NCBI GenBank assembly: GCA_052386675.1
Contig: JBQTJX010000003.1
Coordinates: 1-64,000, forward strand
Reading direction: 5' to 3'
From: RBG-16-66-20 sp052386675
Lineage (GTDB): Bacteria; Pseudomonadota; Gammaproteobacteria; Burkholderiales; SG8-39
Length of the DNA stretch: 64,000 bases
This document shows positions 25,294 to 34,133 of the stretch, piece after piece. The position numbers were made by a program, and so were the translations under genes. How positions within the stretch are numbered: the stretch's first letter is position 1; the number at the start of each line of letters is the position of its first letter. Under the pieces are notes generated by a model that was given only the letters and a program-made list of their open reading frames with translations, searched no databases and had not been told where the DNA came from.

Positions 25294-26406
25294 TCAATCG
25301 CCGAAGCAGATCCCCAGGTCGCGCGCGGTGCGTACCGTGTCCGACTTGACCGGAACGTTCCGGATGCGGCGCGCGATTTGGTAGAGCGGGACGTAGCGCA
25401 CCGTCGGCGGCGCGAGCGCGACCATCACGCCACTGCGACCTTCGGCCAGCGCGCGCACCGCCGCCGCGCCGAAGCGCAGGGAGATCAGCCGGTCGAAGGT
25501 CGTCGGCGGCCCGCCGCGCAGCAGGTGCCCCAGGACCACGTGCCGGGTCTCCTTGCCCGTGAGCCGACCCAATTCCTTCGCGACGTGCTCGCCGATGCCC
25601 CCCAGCCGTTCCGCGCGTCCCGCCTGCCGGTCCACGACCGAACGACGCCCGCCTCTGGGACGCGCGCCCTCGGCGACCACCACGACCGAGTAGTATTTTC
25701 CTTCCGCCTCCCGCGCGCGCATTGCCGCCGCCACTTTCGGCATTTCGAACGGAATCTCCGGGATCAGGATGGCGTGCGCATCCGCCGAAACCCCGGAATT
25801 CAGGGCAATCCAGCCCGCGTAGCGGCCCATGACCTCGACCACCATGATGCGGCGATGGGAGGCCGCCGTGGTGTGCAGGCGTTCGACGCATTCCGTGGCG
25901 AAGGACACCGCCGTGTCGAAGCCGAAGGTGACCGCGGTGTCGGCGAGGTCGTTGTCGATGGTCTTTGGCACCCCCACGACGCGCAGGCCCTTCTTCTCCA
26001 GCTCGTTGGCGATGCGCAGCGAGCCGTCGCCACCGATCGCGACCAGCGCATCGAGGCCTTCGCGGCGGAACGCGCGGACCAGCTCGGTGCTGCGGTCCTT
26101 CAGCACGTTACTGCCGTCCTTCTGACGCACCGGATAGCTGAGCGGGTTGCCCGCGTTGGTGGTGCCGAGGATGGTGCCACCCAGCTGGGTGATGCCCTGG
26201 ACGCGCGCGGGCGTGAGCGGCACCACGCCGCCGACGCTGCTCGGACCCAGCAGGCCTTCGTAGCCGTCCCGGATGCCGACGCATTCCCAGCCCAGCCGGT
26301 GCGCGGTCATCACCACCGCGCGGATGACCGCGTTCAGGCCCGGCGCATCGCCGCCGCCGGTGCTGATCGCGATCCGCTTGATCCGGGCAGGACGCCGCTT
26401 CGCCAT
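25294..26406 (-). CDS. 6-phosphofructokinase, group III-like
   Basis: A 370 aa PfkA-superfamily kinase for fructose 6-phosphate. Nucleotide site ISTGGGDAPGLNAVIRAV, GGDGS at residues 125-129, PKTIDND at 147-153 with catalytic Asp151, and MGRYAGWIA are conserved. In E. coli numbering position 104 is Gly (usually ATP) and position 124 is Lys (usual in pyrophosphate or group III enzymes), so the donor is likely ATP but not certain. The ATG begins 2 bp after the amidase stop. Its placement behind an amidase is unusual. Confidence 0.9.
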   Translation of the reverse strand: MAKRRPARIKRIAISTGGGDAPGLNAVIRAVVMTAHRLGWECVGIRDGYEGLLGPSSVGGVVPLTPARVQGITQLGGTILGTTNAGNPLSYPVRQKDGSNVLKDRSTELVRAFRREGLDALVAIGGDGSLRIANELEKKGLRVVGVPKTIDNDLADTAVTFGFDTAVSFATECVERLHTTAASHRRIMVVEVMGRYAGWIALNSGVSADAHAILIPEIPFEMPKVAAAMRAREAEGKYYSVVVVAEGARPRGGRRSVVDRQAGRAERLGGIGEHVAKELGRLTGKETRHVVLGHLLRGGPPTTFDRLISLRFGAAAVRALAEGRSGVMVALAPPTVRYVPLYQIARRIRNVPVKSDTVRTARDLGICFGD

Positions 26407-26408
26407 CG

Positions 26409-27833
26409 CTAGCCCTGCGGCGGGACCCTGCGATGCCAGTCCGTGACCTGCTGGTAGGCGTGGCCGAGCCGGAACAGCAGGCCTTCGTCGAAGGGCCGGC
26501 CGATCAACTGGAACGCGCAGGGCAATCCTGCATTTCCCCCTACCGGCTGGAACCCGCAGGGCACCGCCAGCGAGGGCAAGCCGAGGTAGTTCACCGGCCT
26601 CATCAGCCGCGTCACCTTGCCCAGCACCTCGGTCATCTTCGCGCCGCCGCCGACGTCGGTCTCGGCGATGGTCGGCGTCGTGAAGGACACCACCGGCGCA
26701 TGCACCGCATCCACTTTCGACATCACCCCGGCGAGCCAGGTGTTCAGCGCCTGGTCGCGCAGGCGCAGGGCGTTGATGTACTGCACCCCGGTCACCGCCA
26801 TGCCCAGTTCGAGCCGCGCGCGCAGCTGGTCGGAATAATCCTGCGGCCGCTCGCGCAGCCAGGTCGAGTGCAGCGCCGCGGCCTCCACCGCGATGATCGC
26901 GATGCCGGCCTGGTTCCACGGCTCGATGTCCGGCAGCGGGACTTCGACGATCTCGCAACCGAGGTCGGTGAAGGCCTTCAGGCTGCCGCGGACCAGCTTT
27001 TCCACCGCCGGATCCATCGCGTCGTAGAAATAGCCCGAGGGAACGCCGACGCGCAGGCCCTTCACCGATCTCGACAGGCCCGCCATGTAGTCCGGCACCG
27101 GTTGCGCGCTTGAGGTCGCGTCCGCCGGATCCTGTCCGGCGATCGCCTGCAGCACCAGTGCGCAGTCCTCGACGTTGCGGGCAAGGGGGCCCACGCAATC
27201 CATGGAGAACGACAGCGGCATGGCGCCGGCGCGGCTGACTCGGCCGTAGGTCGGCTTGATGCCCGACACGCCGCAGAAATGCGACGGCAGGCGGATGGAA
27301 CCTCCGGTGTCCGAACCCAGCGCGGCAAAGTTGGCGCGCGCGGCCAGCGTGGTTCCCGAACCGGCCGACGAACCCCCGGTCATGTACTCCGGGTTCCAGG
27401 CATTGCGGCAGTGGCCAAGGTGATAGTTGTGTCCCGTGGGCCCATAGGCGAACTCGGTCATGTGCAGGACCCCGAACTGCAGCGCCCCGGCCGCATCCAG
27501 GCGCTTGAGCGCGGTGGCGGTGGCCGGCGCCGGGCGCCCGGGCCCGATCTTCGAGCCGCAGGACGAGGGCACGCCTTCCCGGTAATACATGTCCTTGTGC
27601 GCCATCGGCACGCCGGCGAGCGGGCCGGAAACGCTGCCGCGCGCCAGCGCGCGATCTGTGGCCCTGGCCGCCGCGAGCGCATCTTCCTCATCGATCCGCA
27701 CGAAGCAGTTCAGGCGCTGGTGCGCCTGCTTCGCCGCGCCAATGGTCGCCTGCATGACTTCGACCGCGCCAACCTTCTTCGCCTTCAGCAATCGCGCCAG
27801 TTCGGCGGCACCCGTGTTCAGCAGCTCGCTCAT
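26409..27833 (-). CDS. Amidase signature family hydrolase
   Basis: A 474 aa amidase-signature enzyme (GatA/AtzE fold). The Ser-cisSer-Lys triad is present: Lys80 (MAHKDMYY), Ser155 (GGSSAGSG) and Ser179 (SDTGGSIRLP). It hydrolyses an unknown amide; the AtzG-like partner directly upstream suggests an AtzE/biuret- or allophanate-type heteromeric amidase, though aryl-amidase or GatA-like activities are possible. The ATG overlaps the upstream small gene by 4 bp. No signal peptide. Confidence 0.9.
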   Translation of the reverse strand: MSELLNTGAAELARLLKAKKVGAVEVMQATIGAAKQAHQRLNCFVRIDEEDALAAARATDRALARGSVSGPLAGVPMAHKDMYYREGVPSSCGSKIGPGRPAPATATALKRLDAAGALQFGVLHMTEFAYGPTGHNYHLGHCRNAWNPEYMTGGSSAGSGTTLAARANFAALGSDTGGSIRLPSHFCGVSGIKPTYGRVSRAGAMPLSFSMDCVGPLARNVEDCALVLQAIAGQDPADATSSAQPVPDYMAGLSRSVKGLRVGVPSGYFYDAMDPAVEKLVRGSLKAFTDLGCEIVEVPLPDIEPWNQAGIAIIAVEAAALHSTWLRERPQDYSDQLRARLELGMAVTGVQYINALRLRDQALNTWLAGVMSKVDAVHAPVVSFTTPTIAETDVGGGAKMTEVLGKVTRLMRPVNYLGLPSLAVPCGFQPVGGNAGLPCAFQLIGRPFDEGLLFRLGHAYQQVTDWHRRVPPQG

Positions 27834-28030
27834 TTCGAGCCCCGGTTCAGCGTGGCGGCAAAGTTGGCGGGCTCGGCTTCGAAGGCGAGCCCGCGCGTCG
27901 CCACCTGCTCGACTGCCAGCTGTCGCTGCAGTACCTGCGCTGCCGCGGCGGCGCGCGCCGCGTCCAGCTCCACCCCTTGCAGCGCAACCAGCCTGCGGAA
28001 CGTTTCCGCGGTCCCTGCGTCATCTTCCAT
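27830..28030 (-). CDS. AtzG-like (DUF4089-type) small amidase partner
   Basis: A 66 aa acidic/helical protein. The layout ETFRRLVALQGVELDAARA ... LAFEAEPANFAATL resembles the small AtzG/GatC-like subunit that supports AtzE amidases (helix, then a short C-terminal arm with EPA). ATGA overlap with the amidase start implies coupled translation and equal amounts. The family call rests on pattern and position, not on a search. Confidence 0.55.
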   Translation of the reverse strand: MEDDAGTAETFRRLVALQGVELDAARAAAAAQVLQRQLAVEQVATRGLAFEAEPANFAATLNRGSK

Positions 28031-28064
28031 GGCAGTGCCCCGTCGAACGAAAATCCGGTTTGAC

Positions 28065-29186
28065 CTAGTGCAGCGCGGCCTCGGCCTCCAGCGCCACCGG
28101 TTCGTAGTCGCAGCGCGACGGCACGTCGGGGGCGATGTGCATCACGCGGCCCGCCAACTCCATCACCACGGAGGCGACGGTCTCGACGCGCACGAACGCG
28201 GGCAGCGCCGGGTCGGGCTCGCGGCAGATGGACAGCAGCCCGTCGGTCTCGTCGCGCAGCAGCGCCTTGATGCTGTCCAGGTCGTGCTTCACGCGCTCGC
28301 GCGCCACCGCCTCCGCGCGCGCAAGGCGCGGCTCGGAGGACAGGCTGGCCGGCGGCCCGACCACCGAGCGTTGCGCCGCGGCGACCAGGAAGTGATTGGT
28401 GTGGCACAGCGTCCCGTCGGTCTGGCGCACCACGCCGGTGGCGACCGGCGAGACTTCGAAACTCGCCGAGCCGCCCTTGGCGTCGGCGCACAGGATGTTC
28501 GAGGAACTGGCGTACCTGAGGCGCTTGAGCAGGCGCTCGGCTTCGGCGACATCGGCGCACTCGAGCAGCTTGCGCAGGACGACGTGCACCGGCACCCCCA
28601 GGCTCAGGCCATCGTCGCGCGAGCGCAGGATATTGAGGCAGACGCCGAAGCCGCGGCTGTTCAGGCCGATCTTGGCCAGCATTCCCGCTTCGGTCAGCGT
28701 CAGGCAGGCATGCGCGCCGGTACTGGCGCGCAGCAGCACCAGGCATTCACGCTGGGAGCCCAGCCAGTCCCAGTTCTGCGCGAGCAGCGTCCGTCCGTTG
28801 GCGCTGCGGCCGGGCAACACCGCAATCGCGGTGCACTCGCCGAGGTCCGCGCCCTTGCGCATCGCGGCCAGCCATTCCGGGCTGGCCTTCTCCGGGAACG
28901 TCGGCGGCAGGATCTCGGTGCGCGCATTGAGCGCGAGGATCTCCGAGGTCTTGCGTCCCGAGCCCGCCGCGATGCCTTCGATCTCCTCGTACAGCGCCGC
29001 ATCCAGCTCCCGGATCACGGGAGCGAAGCGCCCCGCGATGGCCTGCGCCTCGTCCCAGGCGAGGCCGGCGTGCCCGAACAGCGCGCGATAATTGGCCAGC
29101 GAGCGTTCTACGCGATCCCGTGCCAGTTCGCCATGCAGGCGTCCGCGCTCGAACGCGGTGCCCCTCAGCTCAAGGATGGGAAACAT
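28065..29186 (-). CDS. C45-family Ntn hydrolase (acyl-CoA:6-APA acyltransferase-like)
   Basis: A 373 aa protein of the peptidase C45 / isopenicillin-N acyltransferase family. Such proteins self-cleave to expose an N-terminal Cys nucleophile; here the conserved GECTAIAV places it at Cys118 (cut Glu117-Cys118). NWDW, EAGMLAKIGLN and the CHTNHFL segment are typical. Bacterial members hydrolyse or transfer acyl groups on amides; the substrate is unknown. Its neighbours (amidase and AtzG-like protein) suggest an amide-degrading set. No signal peptide. Confidence 0.85.
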   Translation of the reverse strand: MFPILELRGTAFERGRLHGELARDRVERSLANYRALFGHAGLAWDEAQAIAGRFAPVIRELDAALYEEIEGIAAGSGRKTSEILALNARTEILPPTFPEKASPEWLAAMRKGADLGECTAIAVLPGRSANGRTLLAQNWDWLGSQRECLVLLRASTGAHACLTLTEAGMLAKIGLNSRGFGVCLNILRSRDDGLSLGVPVHVVLRKLLECADVAEAERLLKRLRYASSSNILCADAKGGSASFEVSPVATGVVRQTDGTLCHTNHFLVAAAQRSVVGPPASLSSEPRLARAEAVARERVKHDLDSIKALLRDETDGLLSICREPDPALPAFVRVETVASVVMELAGRVMHIAPDVPSRCDYEPVALEAEAALH

Positions 29187-29201
29187 GGTTCATCCTACTC
29201 C

Positions 29202-29615
29202 TCAGCCCGCCAGCGCGCGCAACGCGGTTTCGCTGCGCAACGTCAGGATGGTGGCGCCGGTAAACGCAATCACCGGCACGACGAAAAGGATCAGGCTGAC
29301 ACTGAAGCCGAAGCGTGGTGGCGGCGCGACGCGCCAACGTGTCCAGGCATTCAGCAGCAGCAGAATGGTGAAGACCCAGCAGAACAGCTCCAGTACCGGC
29401 CGGCTCCAGGCGCGCCCCAGCAGTACGCCCGTACCGCCAGCAAGCCCGAGCATCCAGACGCCAAACAGGATCGTGTCCTCCACCACGCGAGCCGCCAGCG
29501 CGGCGCGGTCGCCGCGCAAGTGGACGGCGACAATAATCCAGGCGCCAACGAGGATGGCACAGCCGCAAAGCACCGCGTAGAGCCAGCCGACGAGGTCCAA
29601 GGAGAGGAGGTCCAC
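29202..29615 (-). CDS. Small integral membrane protein
   Basis: A 137 aa protein with four predicted TM helices (LVGWLYAVLCGCAILVGAWI; TILFGVWMLGLAGGTGVLLG; LELFCWVFTILLLLNAW; FGFSVSLILFVVPVIAFTG). I recognise no family. The GTG start lies 4 bp after the phzF stop with a G-rich ribosome site, so it is co-transcribed with phzF. Confidence 0.6.
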   Translation of the reverse strand: MDLLSLDLVGWLYAVLCGCAILVGAWIIVAVHLRGDRAALAARVVEDTILFGVWMLGLAGGTGVLLGRAWSRPVLELFCWVFTILLLLNAWTRWRVAPPPRFGFSVSLILFVVPVIAFTGATILTLRSETALRALAG

Positions 29616-29619
29616 CCCC

Positions 29620-30477
29620 CTATTGCACCCGCAGAGCGCCTTCGACGCAAGTGACCGCGTTGCCGCCGAGAAAGACCTCGCCGCCCCTGACCTCGATGGA
29701 CACGCTGCCGTCTCGACCCATCTGCATGCCCTGGCGGGAGCGGTAGGACTCGCCGTAGCGCCTCAGTTGCCCGGTATCCCTGAGGAACGCAGCGACGCTG
29801 ATATTGCCGCTGCCGCACACCGGGTCCTCCGGAACACCCTGCGCCGGCGCAAAGGAACGCACGTGAACCGCCGCGCCGGGCTTGCCAGTGGCGCCGAACA
29901 CCGTCATCCCTGTGGCGTGGATGGATTCGGTGAAGGCGCCGATGGCGGCCATGTCCGGAACCAGCCCGTCCACGGCATGGGCGCTGCCAAGGTCCGCCAC
30001 CAGCCACACCGGCCCGACCGCCACGATGCGAGGCGGGGACAGTACTTTCGTGCCCAGGATCTTCTCCAGTTCCGGCAGCTTCGCCGCATCCAGCGGGGTG
30101 ACCACCTGCGGCGGTGCCTTCACCTGGATGACGCCCCGTTCCTCGGTGAGGTCGAGCACCCCTGCGGCGCATTGCTGGCGGAACCTGCCTGATCGTGGCT
30201 TCACGATCCCGGCCTCGATGGCGGCGTGCGCGCTGCCAATGGTCGGGTGCCCTGCGAACGGCAGTTCGTGGCGCGGCGTGAATATGCGCAGGCAGTAGTC
30301 CGCGCCCGCCACCGATGGCTGGAGGACGAATGTGGTCTCCGAAAGATTGGTCCAGCCAGCGATGCGCTGCATCTCCTCGCCGCTCAGGCCATCTGCTTCC
30401 AGCACCACCGCGACCGGGTTGCCGCGGAACGGCACCGTCGTAAACACGTCGACCTGCTTGAAGCGGAGCGATTTCAT
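29620..30477 (-). CDS. PhzF family isomerase-like protein
   Basis: A 285 aa diaminopimelate-epimerase-fold protein of the PhzF family. The N-terminus VDVFTTVPFRGNPVAVVL, the catalytic Glu47 (NLSETTFV), FTPRHELPFAGHPTIGSAHA and DPVCGSGNISVA are intact. PhzF itself isomerises a phenazine precursor, but no phenazine genes are nearby, so this is probably a general-metabolism homolog such as YddE. The start at 30477 is fixed by family alignment. Confidence 0.9.
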   Translation of the reverse strand: MKSLRFKQVDVFTTVPFRGNPVAVVLEADGLSGEEMQRIAGWTNLSETTFVLQPSVAGADYCLRIFTPRHELPFAGHPTIGSAHAAIEAGIVKPRSGRFRQQCAAGVLDLTEERGVIQVKAPPQVVTPLDAAKLPELEKILGTKVLSPPRIVAVGPVWLVADLGSAHAVDGLVPDMAAIGAFTESIHATGMTVFGATGKPGAAVHVRSFAPAQGVPEDPVCGSGNISVAAFLRDTGQLRRYGESYRSRQGMQMGRDGSVSIEVRGGEVFLGGNAVTCVEGALRVQ

Positions 30478-30520
30478 GAACTGGAGCCTAGGGGTTCGGG
30501 CGCCGGCGCGCCAGACACAG

Positions 30521-31195
30521 TCAGCGCGGGCGCAGCCGGTCCCCGGTGTAGGGGTTGAAGCGGTAGTTTCCTGGGAAGCGTTCACCGGTTTTCGTGTCCA
30601 TCGCCGGCGGCAGCAGGCTTCCCAGGGGCAGTCGCCAGTCGTGACGGCGGCCGTCGAAAGTGATGGTGAAGCTCTCCTCCCGTCTTGGATCGAGCAAGCG
30701 GCCACCACCGGGGCGCCTGCCATCAAAGGCGATGAATTCCAACCCCTTGCCCACCTGGCCCAGCATGTTGGACAGCATTGGCTTCATGACCTGGAAGAAG
30801 GTGCGCAGCTCAGGCGAGAGCTGGTCATCGCCCAGGGGCGGGAATCGGGTTCCCCCCGGCGCAATGAGCTGGATCGCGGATATGATGGACTCCAGCGGGC
30901 GCGCCTTCACGCTGCCCAGCGTGCCGAGTTCCCCGTCCACGACAGCGACGATGACGTAGCGGTCCACAACCGCGAGCAATTGCTTCAGCTGTTCCGGCGA
31001 CGACTGCGACGAGCTGGCCGCGCTTGCCTCCCAGTATTCATTCGGGATCCACCATACCAGCGTCAGCCGCGCGCCTTCCTGGTGCATGCGCTGGGTGTCA
31101 TTGACCAGGGCGGCCGTGTCCGTCTGCGCGGTCGCGCCCGCTGGCCACAGCGGAATCAGCACGCCGCACAGCAATGCCAGTAGCGTCCTGATCAC
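30521..31195 (-). CDS. Secreted protein of unknown function
   Basis: A 224 aa protein with a signal peptide (LLALLCGVLIPLWPAGATAQ). The region FEAF-like DGRRPGGGRLLDPRREESF and the C-terminal motif FPGNYRFNPYTGDRL are distinctive, but I do not know the family. The GTG start overlaps the acyl-CoA synthetase TGA, so translation is coupled to that gene. Probably periplasmic. Confidence 0.6.
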   Translation of the reverse strand: MIRTLLALLCGVLIPLWPAGATAQTDTAALVNDTQRMHQEGARLTLVWWIPNEYWEASAASSSQSSPEQLKQLLAVVDRYVIVAVVDGELGTLGSVKARPLESIISAIQLIAPGGTRFPPLGDDQLSPELRTFFQVMKPMLSNMLGQVGKGLEFIAFDGRRPGGGRLLDPRREESFTITFDGRRHDWRLPLGSLLPPAMDTKTGERFPGNYRFNPYTGDRLRPR

Positions 31196-32847
31196 AAGGA
31201 TTTCGCCTGCTCACGCAGCACGTACTTCTGGATCTTCCCGGTGGCCGTGGTAGGCACTGGCCCGAACACCACTTTCCTGGGAACCTTGTAACGCGCCAGG
31301 TGGTTGCGGCACCACTCGATGTAGTCCGCCTCGGTCGCATTTTCGCCCGGCTTCAGTTGCACGAAGGCGCAGGGCGTTTCGCCCCATTTCTCGTCGGGTC
31401 GCGCCACCACCGCCGCCAGCAGGGTCGCCGGATGCTTGTAGAGCGCGATCTCCACCTCCACCGAGGAAATGTTCTCGCCACCGGAAATGATGATGTCCTT
31501 CTTGCGGTCCTTGATCTCGATGTAGCTTGACGGATGCCACACCGCCAGGTCGCCGGTGTGCATCCAGCCGCCGTGGAAGGCGTCCGCGGTGGCCTTCGCG
31601 TCCTTCAGGTAACCCAGCATGACGGTGTTTCCCCGGACCAGGACCTCGCCCATGGTCTCGCCATCCTTCCTCACCGGCCGGCAGGTCTTCGGATCGCCGA
31701 CGATGTGGCCCTCCACCACCTGGTAGCGCACGCCCTGGCGCGCCATTTCCACCGCGCGCCGCTCGATCGGCAATGGCGCCCAGCTTTCCTGCTCGGCACA
31801 GAAGGTCGAGGGCCCCTGCAGCTCGGTCATGCCGTAGATGTGCAGGACCTTGAAGCCCAGTTCCTCCATGCCCTGGATCACCTTGGCCGGTGGCGGCGAG
31901 CCTCCGGTCTGGATGTGGACCGTCTGCGGGAACCGGCGCTTGTGCTCCGCCGGCGCGGACACCAGCATCGTCAGCACCGTGGGCGCGCCGCACATGTGGG
32001 TGACACCGTGCTCCACGATCAATGGGAAGACCAGCGACGGATCCACCGCACGCAGGCATACGTGCGTGCCGCCCATGGCGGTGACCGACCAGGGGAAGCA
32101 CCAGCCGTTGCAATGGAACAGCGGCAGCGTCCACAGGTAGACCGGCTTTGCCGGCATCGCCCAGGCCATGACATTGCCGCAGGCCTCCAGGAACGTGCCG
32201 CGGTGGTGGTAGACCACGCCCTTGGGCCGGCCGGTGGTCCCCGAGGTGTAGTTGAGCGCGATCGGCGCTGATTCGTCCTGCGGTGGCGACCAAGCGAAGT
32301 CCGGCTTGCCGGTCCTCAGGAGCGCTTCATATTCGATCCGGCCTAGCCGCTCGCCGGGGCCGGTGTACAGCGGGTCGTCCACGTCGACAACGATGGGCTT
32401 TTTCTTCATCTTCTTCAGCGCAGGCCCGACCACGCCCGCGAACACCCGGTCGGAGATGAGCACCTTTGCCTCGCCGTGCTCCAGGATGTAGGCGACGGTG
32501 TCGGCGTCCAGGCGCGCGTTGATGGTGTTCAGCACCGCGCCCAGCATCGGCACGCCGTAGTGCGCCTCCAGCATCGCCGGCACATTGGGCAGCATCGCCG
32601 AAACCACGTCGCCCTGCTTTACACCCCTTTTCGCCAGCGCGGATGCCAGCCGGCGCGCCCGCTCGTAGAACTGCGCATAGGTGTACCGCGTCGTGCCGTG
32701 GATCACGGCGGTGCGATCCGGATAAATCTCCGCCGCGCGCGGCAGGAACACCACCGGGCTGAGCGGCAGGAAGTTGGCCGCGCCTGGCTTCAGGGCCGAC
32801 CAGAGATTTTTCCGCGGCGCAGCATTGGCCTTCTTAGTCTTTGCCAT
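31192..32847 (-). CDS. AMP-forming acyl-CoA synthetase
   Basis: A 551 aa ANL-superfamily ligase that activates a carboxylic acid through an acyl-AMP. Motifs: YTSGTTGRPKGV (P-loop), YGMTE, WMHTGDLA, and the C-terminal TATGKIQK with the adenylation Lys. The type resembles medium-chain/AlkK-like or dimethylsulfoniopropionate-like acyl-CoA ligases. The ATG at 32847 is chosen because CGGAGGA lies 7 nt upstream; the ATG at 32853 is too close to it. It is divergent from the second LIV operon with only 51 bp between starts, which suggests that the activated acid may be what that operon imports. Confidence 0.92.
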   Translation of the reverse strand: MAKTKKANAAPRKNLWSALKPGAANFLPLSPVVFLPRAAEIYPDRTAVIHGTTRYTYAQFYERARRLASALAKRGVKQGDVVSAMLPNVPAMLEAHYGVPMLGAVLNTINARLDADTVAYILEHGEAKVLISDRVFAGVVGPALKKMKKKPIVVDVDDPLYTGPGERLGRIEYEALLRTGKPDFAWSPPQDESAPIALNYTSGTTGRPKGVVYHHRGTFLEACGNVMAWAMPAKPVYLWTLPLFHCNGWCFPWSVTAMGGTHVCLRAVDPSLVFPLIVEHGVTHMCGAPTVLTMLVSAPAEHKRRFPQTVHIQTGGSPPPAKVIQGMEELGFKVLHIYGMTELQGPSTFCAEQESWAPLPIERRAVEMARQGVRYQVVEGHIVGDPKTCRPVRKDGETMGEVLVRGNTVMLGYLKDAKATADAFHGGWMHTGDLAVWHPSSYIEIKDRKKDIIISGGENISSVEVEIALYKHPATLLAAVVARPDEKWGETPCAFVQLKPGENATEADYIEWCRNHLARYKVPRKVVFGPVPTTATGKIQKYVLREQAKSL

Positions 32848-32898
32848 CCCCATTCCTCCGCTTTACACTCACCGAATCTACCTGAGGGAGGAGATCAC

Positions 32899-34077
32899 GT
32901 GAAGAAAATTGCCTTAGCAGTGGCGCTTGCGTTCGCCGCCAGTGGCGCGCTGGCCCAGGAAAAGACCATCAAGATCGCCGGCTTCGGCGCCAAATCGGGC
33001 GTCGTGCGCTCGTTCGGCATCAACAGCGAGGCCGCGATGCTCGCGGCTGCGGACCAGATCAACAAGGCCGGCGGCATCAAGCTTGCCGACGGCTCCAAGG
33101 CCAGTATCAAGATCGACTACTACGACGACCGCTGCACGGCCGAGGAAGGCATTTCGGTCGCGCGCCGCATGGCGGGCACTGATGCGCTGGTCGGCGTCGG
33201 CCCGACCTGCTCCAACGTGGCCGAGCCGCTGTTCGGCATCCTACAGAAGAAGGTTGGCAACGCGAGCGACTCCGGCCTGCAGTTCCCGATCTTCACCGAC
33301 GTCGCCATCAAGGGCGGCCTGGCGCAGATCTCCGAATGGGCGTTTCGCAACGTGCCCAATGAGATGACGATGTACTCGTCCCTGTTCTACTGGCTGAAGA
33401 CCAAGCACCCCGAGTTGAAGTCCGTCTACGGCGGCGTCGAGGAGGACTTCGCCCACTCGCGCGCGACCTGGTATGTCGTCATGAAGGATCGCGCGGTCGC
33501 CAATGGCTACGCGGTGGCCGGCGAATCCAAATGGCTGCTGGCCGACACCAACTTCGCCACCCAGGTTCGGGAAATGAAGAAGGCCAACGCCGATATCGTC
33601 GCGATCTCCGCGCACCCCTTCTCCACCTGCGGCGTGCTGAAGGAAATGCAGCGCCAGGGCGTCAAGCCCAAGCTGCTGGTGGGCCTGACCAGCACGTCCA
33701 GCCTGGAGACCATGCAGGGCTGCGCCAAGCAGGCCGAGGGCATGATGATCCCGACCAGCTTCGCGCCGGTGAACAAGGAAGCCACGGCGGCTGCGAACGC
33801 GACGGCCAAGTTCAAGGGCAGCGCGGACCTGCACAGCATGGCGGCCTGGGAGAACATGTTCATCCTGAAGCAGGTGATGGAGTCGGAGAAGCTCTCGGGC
33901 AATCCGAAGGACCTGCAGGCCGACCGCCGCAAGGTCCGCGACGGCCTTTCCAAGCTGAAGGTCACCAAGGGCCTGCTGGGCGACACCAAGCGCACCGATG
34001 ACCGCGAGGCGGACAAGCCCTACCTGTTCGTCCAGGCCAAGAGCGGCAACTGGGTCGTGCTGCACAACCCGCTCTGA
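32899..34077 (+). CDS. LIV-type ABC substrate-binding protein (second system)
   Basis: A 392 aa periplasmic binding protein. Signal peptide KKIALAVALAFAASGALAQ, then KTIKIAGFGAKSGVVRSFGINSEAAM, with three or more Cys in the mature part (Cys in DDRCTAEEG, GPTCSN, STCGV). GTG start with GGGAGGAG upstream. It is not closely similar to the binding protein at 20800, so the ligand probably differs. A terminator follows, which should keep it more abundant than the permeases. Confidence 0.9.
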   Translation: MKKIALAVALAFAASGALAQEKTIKIAGFGAKSGVVRSFGINSEAAMLAAADQINKAGGIKLADGSKASIKIDYYDDRCTAEEGISVARRMAGTDALVGVGPTCSNVAEPLFGILQKKVGNASDSGLQFPIFTDVAIKGGLAQISEWAFRNVPNEMTMYSSLFYWLKTKHPELKSVYGGVEEDFAHSRATWYVVMKDRAVANGYAVAGESKWLLADTNFATQVREMKKANADIVAISAHPFSTCGVLKEMQRQGVKPKLLVGLTSTSSLETMQGCAKQAEGMMIPTSFAPVNKEATAAANATAKFKGSADLHSMAAWENMFILKQVMESEKLSGNPKDLQADRRKVRDGLSKLKVTKGLLGDTKRTDDREADKPYLFVQAKSGNWVVLHNPL

Positions 34078-34099
34078 TCACCGCGAAGGGGATCTGAAA

Positions 34100-34130
34100 G
34101 GGGGGCGGCGGACCCGCCCCCCTTTTCTTT
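34100..34130 (+). terminator. Intrinsic terminator between binding protein and permease
   Basis: GGGGGGCGG, 5-nt loop, CCGCCCCCC (9-bp perfect stem) then TTTTCTTT. It ends 3 nt before the ATG of the downstream permease, leaving no room for a ribosome site. Confidence 0.85.
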
Positions 34131-34133
34131 GCC

